Below are positions 51,501-63,086 of a stretch of DNA of 64,000 nt, piece after piece. Origin of the DNA: Trichoplax adhaerens (Eukaryota > Placozoa > Uniplacotomia > Trichoplacea > Trichoplacidae); NCBI RefSeq assembly GCF_000150275.1, contig NW_002060979.1, forward strand, positions 237,210 to 301,209, given 5' to 3'. A program made the position numbers and the translations under genes. The notes under the pieces are model-generated. The model was not told where the DNA came from and did not search any database. It worked only from the letters and a program-made list of their open reading frames with translations. Position 1 is the first letter of the stretch; every line of letters begins with the position of its first letter.

Positions 51501-52674
51501 GGAATTTCGTGATTGGTATATATCAAAACGATATTAAATATATTTTACATAAACAATAATAATCCGTTATCTGCATTTTAACGAAGACAGACAGGAGGGT
51601 TTATGACATTGAATTAAATATTCCAGCATCAAACTGGAACATTGAATATAAAATTTGAATTGTACCTATGTTTATATTTTAATTATCGCTAGATGAGTAT
51701 GCGAGTACTTCAATATTGACAAAATTCTTCACTGTCCTTATTGAATCCTTCTGGAATTAGGCGTAATTTTGATCATTCAAGCTTGCTAATTAAATACACT
51801 AGATGCGCACTATAGTTTAGCGAATAAATTATCGAAGAAATTAATTATCATCAACTTATATTTACCGTTTTAATCTCAGCCCAGTTGCAGTGCAAGTCTA
51901 TGATAATGTGCTATATTTATTGTAATGATAAATCACAAAGAGTATAAGAATATGACATTCGATTCAAGTAATTATGAATGCCTTGTTTTTCAAAGTCTAT
52001 AATATGCCTGAATACTTATTTAACATTTTATAAATGAAATCATAGCCAGAACAAGTTTTTCAGATAAAGGTAGACATTCATCTATATCCAAATAAAATAT
52101 CGACAAGATTTACTTGCTAGTTGAAATTTGGTGCAAGTAGCATAAATGTGTCATAAACTTAATTTGAAGAATAAGAACTTTGCGGGACAGTAAATAGTAT
52201 TCTGGGTTAATTCATCGACTTAGAATTGTACGATAGGGTGCTTCACTTTATTGTTAGATTATAATAGTAGTGTTTAACATCGCTTTATGGTCTGTTTTCT
52301 CTTAAATTGGTACGATATATAGATTCGACTAGTTTATGAATCCTTCAAAAATTTTAGTCTGGCTTGTTTGAGTTGATCTATTTAAAAAATAAGAGAATAT
52401 GACTGAGGTGGACCGTAAATTTTATATCTTCCATCTAAAATTATCTAATTAAATTACAATAAAAAACGTGTATATAGCAAGTACTGAATAATGTATTGAA
52501 AGAATACGCTCGAAATAAATTTTAGCGTATGTCATTATAGAGCTAAACAACTACGCGATAATAAGTAGCCTAGCTTCGTAAGAAATATGTATGAGCATTA
52601 CGGTGTTACCTTACCGTTAGGATAGTGTAGTACAGTAGTAGCTAATATGGAAAAATACATATTCGTAGTGCTAG
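51501..52674. other. Gene-free stretch before the solo LTR
   Basis: AT-rich unique-looking sequence. No exon, repeat or RNA gene seen. Confidence 0.4.
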
Positions 52675-53057
52675 GTAAGTGTGACGGAGTACAGACTCCG
52701 TCAATTAATTGTAGCGTTAGTTTTAGTAATTAGTAATTAAGATTTTATTAATTGTTAATAACATTTATTTATTAGGCATTCGATAATTGTAACGTTGTTA
52801 GTAGTCTAGTTATACTTGTTGTAGACTCTGTGCAGAGTAGTGTATTTACAGAGGTGACAACTAATATTCACACATGGTAATTTCTGTTACTTTGTGCCGA
52901 GCCTTCGATTGTTAACTGGCTCTTAATTAGTTTGTAACTCATTAGTGTTGTTTACGCCGTCTGCCATACTAAACCATATAGACAGTCAGCTATACGAAAG
53001 CCATATATTTTTAGGGTTATTTATCTAAGCTGTGCACCGAGTGCAACCGAGCTAGGG

Positions 53058-53065
53058 TATATAAA
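53058..53065 (+). promoter_or_regulatory. TATA box of the solo LTR
   Basis: TATATAAA followed by GCCCGGTGC, one of the few GC-rich patches in the region, 93 bp before the poly(A) signal. The promoter may still be able to drive nearby transcription. Confidence 0.65.
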
Positions 53066-53157
53066 GCCCGGTGCTCATTAGCTGTTGAGTTGACGATTGA
53101 CCGTGTAGTGTACGCGTGTAGTTAGAGTAGTCTTGGATGTCAAGACTACCTTGGTTT

Positions 53158-53163
53158 AATAAA
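53158..53163 (+). terminator. Poly(A) signal of the solo LTR
   Basis: AATAAA directly after a GTAGTCTTG/CAAGACTAC hairpin, placed as in the R region of an LTR. Confidence 0.6.
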
Positions 53164-53284
53164 CTATTTTAAAAGCCTAAGTCTAGTCTGCCCTTAGCCC
53201 GTTGGGGGCACCTTTGGCTGTTGTAGCCTTAGTATTTATACAAAGACCCAGGTTTCCTTGTCGTGGGTTGAACACGACAGTAAG

Positions 53285-54919
53285 CTAAGTACATGCCTTA
53301 ACGTGGATATTATTTGTGATAGTTTATTGCATGTTTCATATAGATTTTTATTATGTGTAGATAGTAGTAAGATGATTCAAGTTCCAGCTAAAAATAGTTG
53401 AATAGGGCAACATTCATGCTTAGATTAAGATTAAGTATGAGTAAGAGATTAAAATATTTACTGATAGAAAAGTTAGGTAGGAACATCTCAGTTCGAGATG
53501 TCTCTCCTAGTGAGTTATAATAATAATACCCCTGTTGTTTACAGATATGATGGTTCCTATATAAACGGTAATATTTGAGTGGGGTTGCATGGTAAAAAGT
53601 TGTAGATGTGTCTATATGCTAATTAAAATTTTATCTTTACGGTGCTTTGTTGTGTGTTTAGCGTTTAGTAACGCAGCGTTTAAGTCAGTAGTTACTTATA
53701 GACTTTTACAGAACATTTCCTTATCGTCGAGTTTAAATTGTGACGATGAGGATAATATTGTTTGCAATGATTCTGCTGTAGTTCATATCAGTAACTAGTT
53801 ATACTTTTGTGAAATAACCTATTTTGGGACAAATCCTTTCCTGAATCTGCATGAATTGTTACAGTTACATTAATAAATCTAGCCATTTTCTTTATAATTA
53901 CTACTTAGTTATAGTGATACAGCTTTGACTCGTAAGTTTCTTGGCATGAATGAAAATGTTTAAATGCATGGATTGACAAGTATTTATCTAGAGTAGATTT
54001 ATAAGCATAAATAAATCAATATTCTTTCAAAACTGTATTTTCAAATTTGATAATTTAGAAGTAAAATAAAGTCTTACTTTTTGTAATATATTAATGTTGC
54101 TTTCAGAAAGAAAAAATAGGTGAATTGGGTATATCGTAACCATTCTGCAATTTTGATACAAATAAAATATCGATATATTGCTTCGCTAGTGCTATATTAG
54201 TAACAAAAAACGACTTTACTTCACAAAACCAACATCTACAATCTTGATTAGTCTTAGATTTAGGGAAATAGCACCTATTATTCAATTCTGGGCAATCCCT
54301 CAATTATTTTATTAATGATTAGTTAAATATAATACGATGTAGATTAATTGTAATTTCCATTGAAATACTGTTATAACTTTTACAATAAGTGTCAACACTG
54401 TCGCAAATTCAGCTTTTTGATCATCTAAACTTAACTACTAGCTACTTCAGGGCTCCTACTAACTAAGGAGAAATACCGTGAGTTTGACAAACTACAGATT
54501 CACAAGTACTATGAGTGGCTGGAAGGTTGTTTAGCTTTATGAGTTCTATTCTAAGAGTATCCTAAAAGTATAGACCTTGTCGTACAACAAAAATAATAGC
54601 AACTGCGCGATGTAGTATCTGCTCGGCCTTATATACGATTGTCACACATAGGTGGTGCAATACAGAGAAACATGTCTAACATTATTTACTTCCATTGGTA
54701 TGAGAAACAAGATTGTAATATGACTCAGTGTAGCGTCCGGTTGTAAACAACATTAACTATTCATCACATCTGAAGCTGGAGTAAATAAATAAATAATATT
54801 GGTGTTTGATAAGTTACTTATTATGTTTGATTGAGTCTTTTAGAATTCTTTTCTGAAATACCGTACTAGTATTTGATATAACGGATCACAAAAATTCAAA
54901 ATTTATAAAAGGATTAGAA
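53285..54919. other. Spacer between solo LTR and repeat island
   Basis: Contains a 69-codon open frame at 53589-53798 (a hydrophobic Cys-rich start and an acidic end) with no supporting context, and another at 54103-54303 on the minus strand. Neither has clear splice sites or a recognised motif, so neither is called. Confidence 0.35.
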
Positions 54920-55020
54920 CTTTATTAGATCTTATTCAAAAATAACGTATGCTCAGCTCTACTCTAGCCGAATACAACTACTAAATACTTCTAAAAATAA
55001 GTACTAGAATAATCTTAATT
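54920..55020 (-). repeat. Inverted copy of the LTR-like fragment at 51.38-51.48 kb
   Basis: Shares AGCTCTACTCTAGCCGAATAC and the neighbouring ACTACTAAA.ACTTCTA with the reverse complement of the upstream copy. It is followed by an AT-expanded TATA-like run near 55030-55045. Confidence 0.62.
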
Positions 55021-55124
55021 GCCAGCATATATATATATAAAAGTATACATTGCGTAACATTCGCAGTTATAATCAGTAACATTCTATCATATTTCATTAT
55101 TACAAATCAGCTTTTAATAAGTCG

Positions 55125-55712
55125 ATTCCCTGAACCATGTATCAGGGAATAATGTCTACTCTTTCAGAAATACTTTTTCAAAATTAGTAGACTACAAAAA
55201 GACTTAGACGCCTCGAATCTTACGTTAAACCGTAATCTTAAGAACTCTCTTTATTATACTATATATCGTATTTTTATACTCTTTTACAATAGCAAAGACA
55301 TTCCAGTTAGTAGTACTAAGGTTTAAACCTGGTAATGAATCAAAAGCTATATATATTTGTACCGCTACTTAAAGAAGAAAACAGTATTTACGAACATAGT
55401 CATCAAATGACTAATACAAAATAGTCAGATTACAATATATCCCATCACAGAACATTTCTACGATCTACCATAAGTAAATCACAATCACAGTGATTTGAAT
55501 TACAAGAAGATTATTATCGCTTCCCTAATTAAACAACCAATTTCAGTGGACTGTATCTACGTACAGCATATCACCATAAAAGCTAGTGCTATATTTAATA
55601 TCACATATCTAAATTATAAACTCTTTAAATAAGGATAAATCAACAAAGTTTTCCTAACATAGATATTTCTACTCTAATCTAGATATCATAGTGTATAACA
55701 CTGTAACATTGA
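55125..55712 (-). repeat. Dispersed repeat, copy B, inverted relative to copy A
   Basis: Reads as the reverse complement of 36608-37215 over about 600 bp with scattered substitutions and small indels. Two copies 18 kb apart in opposite directions indicate a transposed element rather than tandem duplication. Confidence 0.75.
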
Positions 55713-56029
55713 GATTTATTCATATTATTTTTTCGTGAAAATATTTTACAGCAGACTATCATTAATCCAATATAGAAACTTGTCACGTAAGTAATTTTCT
55801 TGACATGTACTTTATTTCTTTGTTACGTTCTATGTATGTTTACATCTAAGAAATGTTTACGGTCTCCTTAATTGTAACTTTAGTAGTCAACAGTAGATAT
55901 GTCAGTAATCCTTAATTTAGTATTAGATAGACTAAGATAATAATTGCCAATTATTTAAACTGGATTGTAGCTATCACTTTCAGGGTTGTTAAAGTTCAAA
56001 GTATAATTTATAAATTTAGAGGAATGTGA

Positions 56030-56310
56030 TCGTGACATTGTTATATACTGTATTAGAGTGGAAATGTCTATCTTAGGATAATATACTGACATATACATGT
56101 ACTGAAATTAATCCTAACCGTAACCCTAACCCTAACCCTAACATTAACTCAACTGTTAATTTCAGTATATGTATACATGTCACTGTCATAATTAGCCAGT
56201 GCTATAAAAAATAAGATATCCAAATTAGAAGTTAAATAAATAAGTATAAGCTAACAAAATTATCCGAACATAGATATTTCTATTCTAATACAGTATTTAA
56301 CTCTGTTACA
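56030..56310. repeat. Fold-back (palindromic) copy of the dispersed repeat
   Basis: The left arm runs forward (TATATACTGTATTAGAGTGG...ACTGAAATTAA). The right arm runs in reverse (TTAATTTCAGTATATG...CATAGATATTTCTATTCTAA). Both match copy A. The left arm lacks about 90 bp present in the right arm. The arms meet at a telomere-type tract. Confidence 0.8.
56113..56148 (-). repeat. Interstitial telomere-type tract
   Basis: Six consecutive 6-mers: CCTAAC, CGTAAC, CCTAAC, CCTAAC, CCTAAC, ATTAAC. The four exact units equal the animal telomere repeat TTAGGG read on the minus strand. The tract lies exactly at the axis of the surrounding fold-back. Confidence 0.88.
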
Positions 56311-56404
56311 TTGGTAAATAAGGGATAATGAATCCCGAAGACTATAGTAATTTAGAGATTTATTTTACGTTATTTTTGTCACGGCGCTATTTCTTAACAA
56401 TACA

Positions 56405-56560
56405 GTATAGTAACTAATCATCTGTAAGGTAGCATAGAATCTACCATTACAGTCTATAATTATGGGCTACTAAATATACGTATCATAAGATAAATATAGA
56501 AACGACGCTACCGTATATCATACTAAAAATGGTTAATAGTCTACAATCACAATACTAAGT
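56405..56560 (+). repeat. Dispersed repeat family 2, copy 2
   Basis: Matches 58860-59015 in the same orientation and 50985-51130 inverted; shares GTAGCATAGAATCT..CATTACAGTCTAT, CTACCGTATATCATA and AGTCTACAATCACAATACTA. Confidence 0.72.
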
Positions 56561-56689
56561 TAATTCACAAGGAAATTTCTTAGAAGGATTGTCTTATACT
56601 TGTTTGATAAAATATTATAACGCATTAATTAATTTAATACTGAAGCAGTAAATTTTATAGGATTAGAGTCTGTTTAATCTGTACAGATA

Positions 56690-56860
56690 GAGGCTCTTTT
56701 TACGAGCTTAGGCAGATAGGCTTTAACACGCCGAGACTTTCAAAACTCACTAGGAAATCGTAATCTAATTTATTATCCGCAAATCCTCGGCTTATATAAA
56801 TTTTGGTAACTAAAAATCATTTAACTACACAAGGCAGCTCGTCTATTAGAAATTAGCCAA
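56690..56860 (+). repeat. Dispersed repeat family 3, copy 1
   Basis: The reverse complement matches 58610-58765. Shared strings are CGCCGAGACTTTCAAA, TCGTAATCTAATTTATT-like and GTCTATTAGAAATTA. Confidence 0.65.
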
Positions 56861-58029
56861 AAAATACTCTAAAGAGATTCTATTTGTGCAGATTAGATAC
56901 ACTCTAATCATATCAAATTCACTATATCAGTATTAAATTAAAATAATCAATGCTTAATAACAGTTTAACAGATACATATTAAACTATCCTACTAAGATAT
57001 TTCCTCTAAACTTAGGAATTGTACTTTAAATCTTAATAGATTTGGAGGTAATAGATGCAATCCAGCTAACTGGTTGGTAATTACTGTTTTAGTCTATTGT
57101 AGTAAAGGACTAAAAGTAGACTCCTTTATAGCTTTTAGTATGTAACTAGTATTATTGTTTTACTATAGAAAGTACCTATAAAGTGTCTTTAAGTTTTACC
57201 CTGCCAAATCATCATGTCACCATCTTTTCTTCTTCATTATTTTACAAGGTATAATATAGATTACTATAGAAGTAGCCCTAGAGCAATTGCCTAATCTAAA
57301 GAAAGGGTGTTAGATAGTCTATTCAAATTGTAAATGAATTTGACATGTAACAAAATCCTATCCATGGAGAAAGGGGATTTATAACATGACAGTAATGTAC
57401 TGTAATGTAGTCTATAATCGTACAGTTATCGTACAACTTGACGCTAAAACATTAACCGTCAGTACTAAGCGATACTAATGTCAGAAAAGTAGTCGTAGTA
57501 GTCACATAAAATTTCTTGATAAGCCATTCCTGTGATCTTTATAAAATCCGGATTTTTCGAATTCGGATTCCGGAACCAGTCGAATTTATCTGTTCTAATT
57601 TTTCTGTTTTAATTTTTGGATTTTAGTTTATGTAAAATATCGTAAGAGTTGATTTTTAAAATTTGAACTTTTTGTTATGAATTTGAAACTTTGGAATTTC
57701 ATGACGTGACATGAAAGTCACATTAGGAAAGATTAGTTAGGAAAATAGAAAATAAGATGGAAATTGGCGGAGGTTGTGTTGATTGTTAAGTAGTTAGACA
57801 GTTATTTTTATGACTAAATCGTGATATTTAACAGGTTAATTTTTAGACTTTTATAATGTATTAATGATAGAAATTATATTAGAAGTGAAGTTTGATGTAT
57901 TTTATAGTTAACTTGTTGGTTTTATAGTGTTTTGTAAGGGAATCATAGGATAAATTTTGTCTGAGCTTTGAATGATTTTTGCTTTCTTAAATGGTGCAAA
58001 ATAGTTTTGTAAAATGGTTCTTAAGAGCG

Positions 58030-58203
58030 ATTGGTTAGTAAATGTTTAGTTTTAAATATCTCTGACAACTCTACAAAGTCTATAAATGATAGTGCAATTA
58101 GAAAATTTAGAGGGAGAGTAGAAGAAGATTCTGTTGAAGAACTTGTTGAATTTGAAAGGCCTTCGGGGTCGAATTGTCGTAAGTTAAAACATTTTTCTTT
58201 TTG
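58030..58203 (+). other. Short coding-like open stretch
   Basis: In the frame ending at TGA 58201-58203, an open run of about 57 codons reads CLVLNISDNSTKS then RKFRGRVEEDSVEELVEFE, with charged residues and a base composition unlike the surrounding AT-rich DNA. It is preceded by AAGAG (possible acceptor) and contains CGTAAG (possible donor) near 58178. It could be a lone exon or a relic of a retroelement. No family recognised. Confidence 0.2.
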
Positions 58204-58609
58204 AAAGGTTGTTTAATTGTTGACAGTTTTTAAGTCTGTCACTTATTTTATTTATACTTAAAGCTAAGTATTTGTGAGTTTTTTCGGTTTATACTTCGCT
58301 CCATTTTTTTTGTGTAATAAATTGTTGTTCGATTATTTCCCCAAATTTTATTTGGTGTCAAAGTTTCGTTAAGTCGACCGGAGTGCAACGAAAGTAGAAT
58401 CATAGTTTATTAAAGTTTTGTAGCTTGATCTCTACACTTTTCATTTCATAACACTATCTAATCCTAAATTAAGGATATCAGCTGTTAACCACTAAAATTA
58501 GAATTAAGAACACCGTAAAATATTTATAAGATATAAAGATATATAGAACATAACATAGAAATAAAGTACATGTCAGGAAGATTAATTTTGTAATACTCTG
58601 TAGAATATT

Positions 58610-58765
58610 AATTTGGTTAATTTCTAATAGACGAGGTGACTTGTATACTTAAACCAGTTTTAGATACCGAAAGCTATATAAGCGGTGGCTTCGCCGACAA
58701 TAAATTAGATTGTGAATTTCTAGTAACTTTGAAAGTCTCGGCGTTTTAAATTCTATCTGTCTAGG
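58610..58765 (-). repeat. Dispersed repeat family 3, copy 2
   Basis: Inverted relative to 56690-56860: TAATTTCTAATAGACGAGG ... TTTGAAAGTCTCGGCG. Confidence 0.65.
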
Positions 58766-58859
58766 TATATCAATAGACTGGTATTCCAAATAACAGTAGG
58801 TTAATACGTCAATTACAGTTCTATTTCCACCTCAAACCTTAATAGTGACTCGAAGCCCT

Positions 58860-59015
58860 ACTGTATATAGTTATCTGTGCTCTAGCATAGAATCTTCCAC
58901 TACAGTCTATTTTTATCAACTAGTAAATATATCTTAAGATAATTATAGAAAGTCATGCTACCGTACATCATATTAAATATGGCTAAAAGTCTACAACCAT
59001 AATAGCACGTTAAGT
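58860..59015 (+). repeat. Dispersed repeat family 2, copy 3
   Basis: Third copy: GTGCTCTAGCATAGAATCT, CCACTACAGTCTAT, CTACCGTACATCATATTAAA, AAAAGTCTACAACCATAAT. Confidence 0.72.
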
Positions 59016-62000
59016 TACATAGCAATAGATTAGTTTAATTTTGTAATCACGATTGTATTAACATATAAATTATAGGTTTTAAGTCATTAATTTAATTTAA
59101 TTATAAAGCTTTCCTTTCTTAGCGAAGCTTAGTTCTAACTAGTGGAATTAATACCAACAATGAAAATATGATGTTGATGTCTTTTTGCGGTTCTTGTGTG
59201 TTGTAATTCTTACTAAAATGAAATTTCAACCGTAACTGTTCAGAGACCGCTAAAAACATTAATGAATTCAATCTAATAATTAAAAATCAGCCCTGGTAAT
59301 GAAATTAATACGCTTATTATGAATCGTACTAATATACTGTATGATCATTCTCGAAACAGATATTTCAGTTTACATATTCTGCTCTCTTCCTATGTTAGTA
59401 AGTCTACTATTTCATAAATTTTTGGTCTCATTATGTCTTATCTATAAATAAAATATACTAAAATCACAGATTGAATAAAATTAAATTTACAGCAGCTCGG
59501 TGGGGTTTATTTGAGTAATAACTTAGATTTATGGTACTAAGTTATAGTTCTTCTTGGCCATACGTCAAAATAATTATAATCTGATCTATTGGACTTTGAT
59601 AATAGTAATCACAGCCGTTGAAATTCTATTGTTATAAGATATATAAAGCAAAAAGGTCAATAAAATAGTAATAAAAGAGATATGTTATTGATCTCTGAAG
59701 GTTTCGAACTACTTAAAGGCGGTTCTGGAATGTGACTTTTATTAATGCTTTGATCAAATTATAGATATCGACTCTAACGATATATAAAATAAAAAAGTAC
59801 AATGTTAGCTTAGTATTTTTATTAAACACAGATTTCATTTATAGCTAACAAATAGTGTACGCCTTTATAGACAAAACATGTTTTAATCCCGTTATGAATC
59901 AATTTCTATTATTAAAATTAGATTTCGGGATAGGTGATGATGCTACTTTTAATTATACTGTCTACTATTATCACAAGGAAAATCTTAAAATCTTTTGTAA
60001 AATAATGACTAAGTATTATTACAAAGAAGATTAAAGCGAGCTATGAAATCATCATCGTAGTCTATCGTTCTCTCAAAACTTGTATATTATAATATTTGTT
60101 TACTACCACATTATAATAATTAGAATGTTAAGTGCGGCAGGCTTAAATCATTCATTCAATCCTAAAGCCAAGGTTTCATTAAATATTGTACAAAATTTCA
60201 ATTCTAGTATAACAAGCTAGTGACTGTTGCTGTCTGTATGATTACGTGTGTATGATCATAATACAGATAAAGTTAGAGTTTGCTAACTGAAATCTATGTG
60301 AGTCAATAACTAGCATAGGCAAAGAATTCATCTAATTAGTTGATAAATTATGTGCTGAATATCTTGCGTTGATAATATACTAAAAATATTGATGAAAACA
60401 CTATCAGATCTTCTTGCTTCAATTGTAAATTAAAAAGATGGATAGATGATTAAATATTCTATCAAGAAATATTAGCTAAAACCTATTAGCTAAATCTTCA
60501 AGACTTAGTGAGTGCCATCTTTCCATTACAAATATTTTTTTTATAACTTCAGGTGTGATTTTACTGTAACTCTTTAATACTATCATCTAACTTGTTATTG
60601 TGAATAAGTTTTCGGATTAGAAATGTAAGTAATATGTGATTTAATATAGGTGTTTTCCATGTTTGCAATACTAATACAGTTAATATTACAGCATTTACTG
60701 GTGCTAATATGATATTTTTAGTGTGAGTTTATAATCTTCGATAAGTATTATTTATAAACATTCTACGATAACAATATGTTCAAAGCTATAATCTGGAATC
60801 TTTTAATTTGTGGTCTATAAGATATTAATAACTAGTGAGAATTCCTGTATTTAAATCTAAGTTTACTGTGTTAGCTTCTTGAACATTAATTAATGATCTC
60901 AGTAATGTATAACCGTTACAATCGCTTGTGTAACATAGAAGCTGCTTCTAATGACAGCCAAGCACAGATACTAGTCTTCCATAAGATCGAATCTAGAACT
61001 ACATCATCAAAAGAAACTTGCTTTCTAATCTTCTAACTACACTAGTGACCAGCTACAGAGATGATAGGGAGCTTAAGACTGATAAACAACATCAGCTATC
61101 GTACATATACTATGTCAGTTGTCATATACTCTTAGATCTAAATTAGTGTAACTTTGTGCTCTTAACTAATTACCAGCTATTTACATATATAGGATTACTT
61201 ATCACGATACTCGTGTCTTAATAATAACTTCCGATTCGAAACCGCAATCTAGCACTACTGGTATAATTTACTATAGAGAAATCCTGTATCTCAACTTTGC
61301 CTGTGATAAGCGAAATTATTTTTAAAGCAAGACTTACAAATTCTAATGCGGTCGCAATAGCTCCATTTTAGAGTAATATACGAATATTGATGTAAGAATT
61401 TATGTGCTTATGATCAATATACGTAAAATGGCAAAATTTTATTTTTACTCCTGTATGTTCCGATACTATAAGTATAAATTAGCAATACATGAGCCTACTG
61501 CTTTACATCTATTCACTCTTAAAACATTGTGGATGTCTTTACTGTAAGAAATGCTATCTATATTCGTATCAGGAGGCCAGGAAAAATAGAAGTTATTTAT
61601 TTCTTTAAATCATGCAAGCCATAATTCTTTTAAAATTTTGCTTAATTGATACTTTATCCACTTGAACCTCTAAATAACCTACTCTTACTAGCATTTTGAT
61701 TATGCTTTTATAAGAAAACTTCAATTGTAGTAGTTAGTACAGTATATAATAGCATGTGGTAAGTAAACGAAAGTCTGTTACTATTTAGTTTAAAATGAAT
61801 TTCTTTAAAACAGTCTGATGAAAGCCAGATAGTGGAGTTGAAATGATACAGTAGATCGAAAATGGATTTATCTTATTTGTGTAGGAATATAACCTATGAA
61901 GATTGTGATAAATTGAATATGAAAAGTGCTTAAAATTTATATTTTTGCAGTACTAATATGGGAAACAGTTAAGCAACTAATATTGCCGCTGACTAGGTTT

Positions 62001-62951
62001 ACTATGACAGCTTAATCACTTAAAATATTTATAATGGGAATTAATATGGTTTAGTAAGATAAGTTAAGTATAATATTTTTGTGTTTTAAAAAGAGTTCAT
62101 CAGCTGTTATGATTACATTTACTTTTAGCAATGATAGTTCGTATTACCTCTGACTCCGGATAAAGCTTATTCGGAGTAAAAGCTATTAAAATTATCCGTG
62201 TAACATAGTGTTTCACAGTGTACGATTAATGAATAAAGGTTAGCTTCTAGTTTTAGCTGAGCATAGAGCTATTTCTAAACGGTTTAAACTAAACTAATCC
62301 TTTATCACAATAACTGGTGATTAGGATGTACCGCTCCAGTCCGTATCTTAACTTTATGAAATTCTATTGTTGCGAATAAATTAAGGCGCTCGTAATGAAA
62401 TTAGGCCGGACATTACAGTTTAACCATTTCGAGAAATGATTAGCAAACGAATTAATTAATTGAGTCTATCTAATCCTGAAGCTGTCATAAAAAATTTTTG
62501 TAGCCGCAAATGTTCTAAAGATAATATTATTTCTTAGAAGTTATATGCATTTAATTTTTGCTACCTAAAAAGGTAGTGTGATTAAGTATACAATATAACG
62601 ACGATAATGATCAAATTTTTTGATTTTGCACAGAAAAACCAATACATATTTAGCTCATTAAAGAATTAACGCATGATCTTAGGCAATCATTCGTCTAAAT
62701 AAGGGTCATAAGATCTGACTAGCATCATCTTACTTCTATATTTTTATTAGCATTTTTAGTGCCTAGCTGAGATCTTGTACGCGTAACTAAGAAAATTGAG
62801 ATTTTAGTGACATTACTATCTTTAACGATTAAAATTGGATCAGTTAGAATGAATGATAACATATTAATTTCAATTGATAATAGCAATCAGATAGCTAGAT
62901 ACCTTAGCCTAAAAATTTTTTTATATAAAAATTTAATTATAGGGCTCAAAG
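59016..62951. other. Gene-free stretch
   Basis: AT-rich, with no open frame above 60 codons. A short hydrophobic start (MSLLLYIYSLLKHCGCLY) at 61489 runs into a GTAAG donor and could be a signal-peptide exon, but there is nothing nearby to join it to. Confidence 0.35.
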
Positions 62952-63086
62952 TTTGATTTCTACAAATATTGGTGTGCTTCTGAATAAGAATTCCGGTCCC
63001 TTGTTGAATAAGGCAAAAAAAGTAAATTCAGATAAACAGGAGACCTTTCTAAAAATGTTAGAGGAGTTAGGTCACAATTTTTGGCG
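62952..63086 (+). other. Possible internal exon of a gene extending past the window
   Basis: Open frame of 44 codons (IGVLLNKNSGPLLNKAKK, then SDKQETFLKMLEELGHNFW) between an AAAG acceptor-like site and a strong donor CG|GTAGGT. A second stretch after the acceptor TTGTCCTTGCAG at 63618 could continue it in phase for about 36 codons to a stop. Product not recognised. Confidence 0.3.

Larger units (their letters stand above)
52680..53279 (+). mobile_element. Solo LTR of a retrotransposon, 600 bp
   Basis: Begins TGTGACGG and ends ACACGACA (TGT...ACA). Flanked on both sides by the 5-bp direct repeat GTAAG (52675-52679 and 53280-53284), the target-site duplication typical of LTR retrotransposon integration. 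Inside are a TATATAAA box at 53058-53065 in a locally GC-richer promoter, a 9-bp-stem hairpin at 53127-53149 and AATAAA at 53158-53163, in the U3-R-U5 order expected. A second 9-bp inverted repeat (TGACGGAGT/ACTCCGTCA) sits at the very 5' end. Because the target duplication embraces a single LTR, the internal region was lost by LTR-LTR recombination. The superfamily cannot be told from an LTR alone. Confidence 0.85.

Noticed and set aside
53461-53520. ACATCTC-AGTTC-GAGATGT stem with a GTTCGA loop, resembling a tRNA T arm
   Set aside because: No acceptor stem, D arm or anticodon arm can be folded around it.
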